Below are positions 57,232-64,000 of a stretch of 64,000 bases of DNA, piece by piece. Source of the stretch: Muricea muricata (taxonomy: Eukaryota; Cnidaria; Anthozoa; Malacalcyonacea; Plexauridae). Position 1 is the first letter of the stretch; every line of letters starts with the position of its first letter. Location: NCBI GenBank assembly GCA_963855995.1, contig OY979723.1:12538713-12602712 (forward strand). Reading direction: 5' to 3'. A program made the position numbers and the translations under genes. A model generated the notes under the pieces. That model was not told the origin of the DNA. It searched no databases and was given only the letters and a program-made list of their open reading frames with translations.

Positions 57232-57397
57232 TCAATAAACTTTGCCTATTTTCTCTTTGAATTTCAAAAGAGAACGTTCATCCCGAAGAGATTTGTCCAG
57301 TTCATTAAACATCAGAGCCCCCTGATAGGCAAATGATTTCTTTCCAAATGATGTACGGACTTTTGGGAGTTTAACAAATGATCCATTTCCTATATAT
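57232..57397 (-). pseudogene. LINE reverse-transcriptase C-terminal remnant
   Basis: The minus strand encodes VRTSFGKKSFAYQGALMFNE followed by LDKSLRDERSLLKFKEKIGK and a stop. This is the familiar end of Jockey/CR1-type reverse transcriptases (R...GKRSF.Y.GA..WN.LP..IR...S...FK). The upstream part is missing, so it is a truncated fossil. Confidence 0.7.
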
Positions 57398-58898
57398 ACG
57401 TATATATACGTATTGATTTAAATTATTTGACCATTTTTTAAACGAGATTCCCATGAAATTAAAGTTGAGTTTTGTCATTTAATGTAGCATGTTTTTTACC
57501 AGTAGAGCAATCAGAGTAGACATTGTTTTGAATTGCCGAGGAAAACTTCAATAAAAGAGAATAGAATTTTGCCAGATTGATATCAGAATGTGTTCACATT
57601 GCTTGTTATGCTTAAATTGTTTGACAGGTCTGGAAAATGTGGCCATCATCTTAGTACAAGGTTGATTACAATTGCACACTTGCTCGAATTTGAAACAAGA
57701 CTAGCAACAAAAGTTCTTAAGACAATTTCCTGCACGTTTGCTGAGCTTGTCATCAACGTATTTACAACTTGTTTCAAATAAACAATGCTATGTCAGACTT
57801 GCCAGACGAATGTTTAATTTTATCATTCTTGTTACAAGATGAAACAACTTGTGTCAGATTTAATAACATACCTTGTTGATTAGCTATGAAATTTTTCCTC
57901 ATTGAGCGTTAGCATGTACGTGTTACGTACCTGTTTTTAACGAACGAGTGCTAATACTGCTAAAGCGATGTTTCCATGTTCACGAGAATATGAACACAAT
58001 CGATTGATTGACGACTGTAAGACTGTTTAAACACGGTAAATGCTCTTCAGGATTTCATACTACTTTCAACTATTATAAATACAATTTACATTATATTTGC
58101 ATTTCATTACTAACACTATAATTAAATTCGTGCATTCACGAACAAATTCGTTTCCAATTGGACAGATGCGTCTTTGAGTCGCATTAAAATACTGCAACTA
58201 GAATTATTTGGGTAAACACGGAAAATTGTATCTTGTATTCAGGAAAGTGCGGCTGGCTAGTGTCTGATGAAGGGTGAAAAGAGTAGTATTGCGTCATGGA
58301 AATGTTAGGGCTCACAATGTTTTGTTAAGGCTCCCAATTCTGTGGTCTTGTGTGGATTTAACATCGTCCACAATCTTTTGCTTTCTCTGCGTTCTTATTG
58401 CGTTGCGTGTGTATAAGACTGTACGAAATATATTACTAAAGACGAAGAGTAGAATACGTCAATTTCGTAGATAGAAACTAATGCTGAAACAAATTTTTAG
58501 TTATTTTCATCGTGATCTTCTGTCTACTGATGTATCAGTGTGTGCACAGTCGCGAATTTTCCTAGATTTTCTATTCTACTAGCCTGGCATTTTCTGCGTC
58601 GAGATCAATATTTTTTGTTCACAAGTGTTCGGAAAACACACAAAAAAATGACACTACTGACTCTGTCCTTGAAATTTTATCGGGTCTTTGTATTTGCATA
58701 CCTTAAACGGAGGCTTATATACGGGGTGCTGATACATGGACCACATCTACGTCAATATAAACCATGTACGGTTTTATTGTTAATTTTTAACCCAAAACAC
58801 AATTTATTTAATACATTAACATGTTAATATACACAATTTATCCTTTTTTTAATCAAATTACTCCTAAAACAGCTTATAGATGGGTGGGATTGTATTCC

Positions 58899-58916
58899 GG
58901 GGGGGGGGGGGGGGGG
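58899..58916 (+). repeat. G18 homopolymer
   Basis: 18 G in a row, 290 bp upstream of the paralogue 2 start. Confidence 0.9.
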
Positions 58917-59014
58917 CTTGTATTTGGAACAGTTTGAACGTTAGTAATTTGTGGGCTTATACAGGAAATACCAAATTGCGACGCCTTCTTGGAAGCAGTT
59001 CGCTTCAAGCTGCA

Positions 59015-59165
59015 TCTTGTCTGTGCGTGTTGTGATGCAAAACTCACGATTGCAAAGCGTTATATGGTAGCTATTGGCTTTATTACTGTTGCGGTAGTTC
59101 TTTATTACTTGGAAACAAACACAAGTTCCAGCATATATTCGTGTTTATATCGCTTTTTGCATCGC
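59015..59165 (+). pseudogene. Decayed copy of the first receptor module
   Basis: Immediately upstream of paralogue 2, DNA from GCAAAACTCACGATTGCAAAG through TTACTGTTGCGG to TCGTGTTTATATCGCT matches, base by base with small indels, the first cysteine module of paralogue 2 at 59274-59395. It has lost the reading frame. It is a leftover of unequal exchange or an internal duplication. Confidence 0.75.
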
Positions 59166-59186
59166 TTAACTGACTACAAGAGACTC

Positions 59187-60563
59187 ATGATGGCGATTTA
59201 TCATTATGTTCTCGTCGTTGCCTTTACTGGCATTGTTCTCAACAATATTCATTTTGTTCACTGTGCTAATCAATGCAAAACTCATGCGGATTGCAAAGCG
59301 AGGTATAGTGGCCTTTGGTGGCCTTACTGTTGCGGCGATTCATTTGGAAGCAAAGACCGAAGTTGCAAATCTGGTTCGTGTTTGTATAGCTATTGCTCTA
59401 AGGACAGTGATTGTGGATTCTCGACATTGTGCTGCCGCTCTAACAAATGCGTAAACAAGGGCTGCTCTGGATGTACTAAAAATACCGACTGCTATATCAC
59501 CCATGCATGTTGCAAAAAGACTTCTCCTCTTAACCAAACAATCTGCGCTAAGAATTGTCTCAACAAAGCTTGTAATTTCAACGATGATTGTGCCGGTTAT
59601 GGAGAGTGTTGTCGATCAGGGAGGTGTACATCCAACTACAAGAGATGTTATATGAATAAATGCACATTAAACTCGGAGTGCAATCAAGGTCAATACTGTT
59701 GTAGGAAGAAGTCGACAAACTATTATAGTTGGAACGAAGGCAAAGCCAAAGGATGTAGCAAAAGTTGTGTTGGCGAGATTTGTGGCAGGAACGAAGACTG
59801 CGGGTCACCAAACGAATGTTGTATTTCTAACAAGTGTGTTGATCGTGGCTGTTCTGGATGTACTACTAGCTCAAACTGCAGTAATGGACAATACTGTTGT
59901 AAGAAAAAACATTGGTATGAACTCAGTGAGTGCAGTGATCACTGTATTGGAAAATCTTGTAATACTGACGACGATTGTGGCGGACCTGGTGAGACTTGTC
60001 ATTCTGACCTCTGTCTCAACGAACCTGGCGGATTATCAGTTAATGTTGGACAATCTGGTGGTTCAGAATCAGTGAAAAAATCTGCGGCGTCTCTCCCAGC
60101 ATGGGGAATAGCTATTATCACTGTCTGTCTTGTCGTGTTTCTTATTGCTGTAGGAATATTACTGGCGGTGTTCCTCTACATGAAAAGAAAGCGATCAGCA
60201 GATGCAACTGAAGCAGGACCTCTACCTGAAGAGAGCATTCAATATCAAACCGGAGCAGAAATGCTGAACCAACCAAACCCCCAGTCATGCAATCTAAGCA
60301 ATCCCATATACCACGATCCTGAAGTGGAAAGCCAGAATTCTGGAACTATCATACAGAATGGCGAAGGAAACAAGTCTTCTCAACACTACCATAATGAAGG
60401 ATGCAAAACTGCCATGTCTTCGGATCCAACCCAACCTAAAGATGTACAGCATTACCACAATGGAATGCATGAACCTGTATATCATGCACTTGAATCCCAA
60501 GATGTACTACATGATACCGAAAGCAGCGACCATATATATGAATGTCCCATGCCAAAGAAATAA
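59187..60563 (+). CDS. Eight-module cysteine-rich receptor, paralogue 2 (long tyrosine tail)
   Basis: Single-exon gene of 458 residues starting at ATGATGGCG. It has a signal peptide (LVVAFTGIVL...FVHC), the same eight alternating B/A cysteine modules as paralogue 1, a Gly/Ser stalk (GGLSVNVGQSGGSES), and a membrane helix (GIAIITVCLVVFLIAVGILLAVFLY). The cytoplasmic tail is about 127 residues with tyrosines in NPIYHD (NPxY), EPVYHAL (YxxL) and DHIYEC contexts, which could bind PTB or SH2 domains when phosphorylated. The middle modules are almost identical at DNA level to paralogue 1, whereas the tails do not align. A surface receptor or adhesion role is inferred. Confidence 0.85.
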   Translation: MMAIYHYVLVVAFTGIVLNNIHFVHCANQCKTHADCKARYSGLWWPYCCGDSFGSKDRSCKSGSCLYSYCSKDSDCGFSTLCCRSNKCVNKGCSGCTKNTDCYITHACCKKTSPLNQTICAKNCLNKACNFNDDCAGYGECCRSGRCTSNYKRCYMNKCTLNSECNQGQYCCRKKSTNYYSWNEGKAKGCSKSCVGEICGRNEDCGSPNECCISNKCVDRGCSGCTTSSNCSNGQYCCKKKHWYELSECSDHCIGKSCNTDDDCGGPGETCHSDLCLNEPGGLSVNVGQSGGSESVKKSAASLPAWGIAIITVCLVVFLIAVGILLAVFLYMKRKRSADATEAGPLPEESIQYQTGAEMLNQPNPQSCNLSNPIYHDPEVESQNSGTIIQNGEGNKSSQHYHNEGCKTAMSSDPTQPKDVQHYHNGMHEPVYHALESQDVLHDTESSDHIYECPMPKK

Positions 60564-60755
60564 CCCCTTTCTCTCCGAAATCCTCCCTGTAACCCACAGT
60601 ATGCAAGCAGGGTATCAAGACAGCAAAGTTTTGGACTGTTTTATTTGTTTGTACAACATAAAGATTTTCAAACTCTGTTTAGAATATAAGCCTGAATAGT
60701 TTCAATTTTGTGAAGAGTTAAACTGTTATTAGAAGAAAAAATACAATATTTTTAA

Positions 60756-61815
60756 AGGAGCAGTGTCATGAGAAAAATTTTTTGTCTACTTTTACAGTGG
60801 GTCTACTATAAGTAGGGGCACTAAAGGCCTGTTCAAACGATGCCAACATCATGCAACATTGTTGGCCCAACAATGTTCCATGATGTTGGACGAAATTTCA
60901 AGCAAGTTGAAAATTAAGCCAACATCTTCCAACATGGTGTTCAAACAAGGCCAAAATGTTGCATCCAACAATGTTGGGTGATGTTGGACCAACATGTTGT
61001 CTTCGTTTGAACAGGCCACTTATTAGACGACACTAACCTATCACATTGTCATTGAAGAACGAAAATAGAAAATCGCTCAAAATGACACGTTGACCAATCA
61101 GCGTAGCGGAAAAACAATGTCAATTCACAATAAACATACTAGTAATAAGCGTGAAATTTTAAAAAGTCAACGAGGGAACCATAATCGTAAACTGTTATCG
61201 TCTTACACTGATACACAGCCTTTGCTCATCCTTCACACGACATGCTTCCGTATCTAAACCTCGCTATATTAACTGAATTGTGGTGGATTATATGCGAGTG
61301 TTGTCCGAACGGCCCAACTTATATTACGAGCACCGTAATGTCTATATCAACGATAATTTGAAAATAAAGCATGAAACCGCTTTCAGTTTCTCAATATCTC
61401 ATCTTGTTGTCAAGATGTTTATCTTTTGAAAAAGCAAACTAAAGCTAATTTGTGATGTCATCTACTCACGCATTCGAAATGAGATTTACTAAAAAAGAAT
61501 TTCTCTGACAAAAACAAGCAAAATTTTTGAAACTTTTGCACGATTATGCATGCACCTACGACATTAGCAACTTTTTATAAAGTCTGAAGACATTCTACGT
61601 CTTTGTTTCGAAAATATGTCTGGTTTGTACAATCTGCTTGGTAATTAGTACGCTTAAGTGGATGACATCACAAGTTATCTGCATGTTTTAAAACAGTGAA
61701 CGGCTGGAGAACGAGACAATTTGTTCCAAAACTAAAAACGCCTGGTTAGTTTACTTACACATTATTTATGTTTGATTGAAATCAAGAATAGACAATTTTT
61801 CATGACACTGTCCCT
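60756..61815. mobile_element. TTAA-flanked MITE (~1.06 kb)
   Basis: The ends are AGGAGCAGTGTCATGA and, inverted, AGGGACAGTGTCATGA. TTAA lies immediately outside on both sides (60752-60755 and 61816-61819), as for piggyBac/Kolobok-type elements. No transposase frame is present. It lies between paralogue 2 and the pseudogene and contains a smaller nested element. Confidence 0.75.
60831..61018. mobile_element. Nested small MITE with AACATTGTTGG core
   Basis: GGCCTGTTCAAACGA at the left is inverted at the right (TCGTTTGAACAGGCC). Between them are repeated CAACATTGTTGG/CCAACAT motifs. It sits inside the TTAA-flanked element, so it is younger. Confidence 0.75.
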
Positions 61816-61947
61816 TTAACCAGGCCCTTTTCCACTTCAACAGCATCGTAGCGAAACGTGGGGTTATATTGTGTCCATATCATTAGTTTTGCTTGAGACT
61901 GTGTTCACAAGACAATGAAATACACAACGTTTCGCCACGATATATGG

Positions 61948-63010
61948 TTGAAGTAGTACAGGACAATACTGTTGTAAGAGAAGACATTCGTATGAACTCA
62001 GTGAGTGCAGTGCTCTGATCATAGATGTACAAATATCCAAATCTCTTACCATGGGTCATTGCTATTATTACAGTGAGTCTAGTCATGTTGCTTTGGGATA
62101 TTACTAGGTGCGTACTTGTACGTGAAAAAAATCCTCAAGCGGGAACTGTATCTCTACGCAACACTAAATTCGAAGAACCGAAACACAGAGTCATCAATCA
62201 AGCTTTCCTCCCCGATACAAAGGGACAACATTTCAAATTGCAAATCGACCTGAGCAAACCAGCAATGGGGCTCATCAATCCCACTGGTACAATAAACCTA
62301 TCCGGTAATTACGTCACAGCTAACACTGTTTTCAACTTAGGACCACCTTAAATGAGTGGATTATAAGTTTGTTTCTTACAGACTATGGTCAGAGGCGGAG
62401 GACATCCTTCGTCAACACATGCATAAAAAAGAATTTTGGATTTTGACCAATAAATGAGGAAATACGCTTAAACACGAAACCGAGGCTGAGGGGCCATGGC
62501 CCTCAACCTCATTTTCGTGTTTAAGCTTATTCCCATGTTTAATAGACTAATAGTCAGAATCCCAAATTCTTTTTTATGCATGTGTTGATGAAGGATGTTC
62601 TGTGCCTCTGACCATAGCCTGTAAGAAACAAACTTAAAATCCACTACATTTAAGGTGGTCCTCAGTTGAAAACAGTGTTAGCTGTGACGTAATTACCGGA
62701 AAGGTCTATTCCCAAAGATTGGATAATGTTACCCCTCTGATGTTACCCAGGATCTGTCAAGCCAAGTCCCTGTAGTTCAAAGGCAAAATCCTGCTTTGCT
62801 TCCCCAGCAAGGAAACAAAAATCACGGATTCGGCTCTTATAGATTTGATTCCCCAGATGCAGCACAAGACACCGAATATCAAGACCGTTCTGGCCAGCAA
62901 GTATACCCACAGAATGATCTATTTCATAGCAATGATTATCCCCTATAACCCACCATATAACCCACAGTATCAAGTAGGATACCAAGGCCGTCATAGAAGA
63001 CCTTGGTAAT
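61948..63010 (+). pseudogene. Receptor paralogue 3, pseudogene
   Basis: Starts within the seventh cysteine module (ACAGGACAATACTGTTGTAA and on, close to paralogue 1 at 56287). It skips the eighth module, continues into a membrane helix (WVIAIITVSLVMLL) with a frameshift inside it, then a tail related to paralogue 1 (RNTKFEEPK against HDTQFKETE). A palindromic MITE at 62291-62710 interrupts the tail. Beyond it, an open stretch (DVTQDLSSQVPVVQRQNPAL... to PQNDLFHSNDYPL) and a 3' region like that of paralogue 2 follow. All upstream modules are lost. Confidence 0.8.
62291..62710. mobile_element. Near-perfect palindromic MITE
   Basis: Arms of about 205 bp meet at GGGGCCATGGCCC (centre about 62496). 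The outer arms carry TCCGGTAATTACGTCACAGC and its inverse. It is inserted in the tail of the receptor pseudogene. Confidence 0.85.
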
Positions 63011-63123
63011 CATTACTTTTAGATTTGTTTGTTTTATGGTAAGTCGTGATGACATTCAAATTCTTTTAGCTAAAAAAGTCAGATGGATCTCAAGACATTA
63101 ATTAATTGTCATAAACAATGCAG

Positions 63124-63533
63124 TAATGGACCGATTGCATTATGGACAGAATTTTGAAAAAAGTTAAAATGGGAAAGTTCATTACGACAGTATTGAAGAG
63201 CATCCAAAAATTGGTAAAATTGCAAAGTTTGGTTGCGAAATGTTGTAAAATGAGGAAAATATAGCCCTGAAAGTTTGCGAATTTTGTACACTTTTGTATT
63301 ACGCGCGGAAAATTGATACCGTTTTCTCGATGTTGGTATCAATTTTCCGTGCGTAATACAAAAATATACAAAATTTGCAATCTTCACAGGCTTACATTTT
63401 CTACATTTTACAACGTTTCGTAACCAAACATTGCAATTTTACTAATTTTAGGATGCTCTTCAATGCTGTGGTAATAAATTTTTCTATTTCAACTTTTTGC
63501 AAAATTTTGTCCATAATGCAATCGGCCATTCGT
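63124..63533. mobile_element. Palindromic MITE, family P, copy 3
   Basis: Inverted arms share GAAAATATAGCCCTG and GAAGAGCATCC with the copies at 26638 and 36396. The ends are ATGGACCGATTGCATTATGG on the left and a close inverse on the right. The centre holds a second hairpin (TTGATACC/GGTATCAA). Confidence 0.85.
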
Positions 63534-63863
63534 AGAAAAATTATTGTTTTGACATTGCTACATCTCGTTACGCAGCCTGCACTATGGCCTGCACTGAACC
63601 TTGCAAATCGGTAAGGAGAATCTGAGATAGGAGGTTCTCCCGGGGAACGCAAGTGTTAACTAACGCTGTAATGCTAAACAGTAAACAACACTAAAAAAGA
63701 TCATATAGTCTTCGCCCTTGAAATGTGATCTCGAAATGTGATCTCGTATTTGCATTTGCGAGTTGCGTAATTAAAATCGAATCACGTCTAAAACAGGATA
63801 TAAAACAGGTTTTTCCGCTAAAAGCACTATTATCTGAGAGGAGCCTTCTGCCTCGAGTGAGAT
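63534..63863 (+). promoter_or_regulatory. Upstream region of receptor paralogue 4
   Basis: Blocks such as CGTCTAAAACAGGAT and CCTCGAGTGAG resemble the region just upstream of paralogue 1. This supports duplication of the whole gene with its promoter. Confidence 0.5.
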
Positions 63864-64000
63864 ATGATGGCGAATTATTTTATTCTCGTTGTTGTTTTCG
63901 GTGTTATTGTTGTTGACAACATTGATTTTGTTCAATGTGTCTACAGCTGTAAAACACACACCGACTGCTCTCCGTATTATGGCGGCAGTTGGCCTTACTG
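63864..64000 (+). CDS. Cysteine-rich receptor, paralogue 4, N-terminus (cut by window end)
   Basis: ATGATGGCGAAT opens a frame that stays open to the window end: signal peptide (YFILVVVFGVIVV), then CVYSCKTHTDC and PYYGGSWPYC, the start of the first type-B cysteine module as in paralogues 1 and 2. It is a fourth cluster member and is probably intact as far as it can be seen. Confidence 0.85.
   Translation, partial: MMANYFILVVVFGVIVVDNIDFVQCVYSCKTHTDCSPYYGGSWPY

Larger units (their letters stand above)
56629..58980. other. Intergenic between receptor paralogues 1 and 2
   Basis: AT-rich, with a LINE remnant at 57232-57397, a TATATATACGTATATATACGTA palindrome at about 57397-57415, and a G18 run at 58899-58916. 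The segment at about 58570-58640 resembles the upstream region of paralogue 1. Confidence 0.5.

Noticed and set aside
58989..59186. Extended N-terminus of receptor paralogue 2
   Set aside because: It starts at TTG, and the added sequence is a frame-shifted relic of the first module. All copies share ATGATGGCG followed by a signal peptide.

Overview
The window reads as animal nuclear DNA: AT-rich, with spliced genes carrying GT-AG introns, dense in transposons, and with no bacterial-style operons. Gene content (TRAP-delta, AHCYL/IRBIT, NRF1, SMKR1, FAM234), a BEL/Pao retrotransposon, a P2X7-ballast-like ORF inside a DNA transposon, and long fields of ACAAGTTGT-type repeats suggest a cnidarian, most likely an anthozoan. 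The species cannot be fixed from this sequence.

Layout. 1-18.6 kb is a repeat graveyard: an inverted-repeat MITE, a palindromic TAACTCTACC satellite with tRNA-like inserts, a decayed LINE, then a tandem array of a ~366 bp satellite. Three elements cut this array, each with readable boundaries: a hAT-like transposon (8 bp target duplication), a TA-flanked foldback element, and a BEL/Pao LTR retrotransposon with 200 bp LTRs. 19.5-21.7 kb is a complete six-exon SSR4 (TRAP-delta) gene on +. 22.4-27.5 kb is a divergent pair sharing a ~390 bp promoter: a previously unnamed four-exon gene for a 104-residue protein with an N-myristoylation-type start on -, and a seven-exon gene on + that resembles mitochondrial ribosomal protein mL58/MRP-L20. 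29-39.3 kb is a complete AHCYL gene with two alternative 5' ends. 42.4-45.2 kb is NRF1 with a tandem copy of its last coding exon. 47.0-47.3 kb is the last exon of SMKR1. 49.6-54.8 kb is a FAM234-type membrane protein with a very large disordered insertion. 55.6-64 kb is a tandem cluster of cysteine-rich single-pass receptors: two intact genes, one pseudogene, and one gene cut by the window end.

How it fits together. AHCYL, NRF1 and SMKR1 lie together here on one strand. From memory, AHCYL2, SMKR1 and NRF1 are also neighbours on human 7q32, so this looks like very old microsynteny. The most novel system is the receptor cluster. Each ectodomain is eight alternating six-cysteine modules with a C-C-CC-C-C (knottin-like) spacing. 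One paralogue has a short basic tail and the other a long tail with NPxY/YxxL-type tyrosine motifs, which recalls paired receptors. All exon models below were made by eye from splice-site and reading-phase agreement; none has transcript support.
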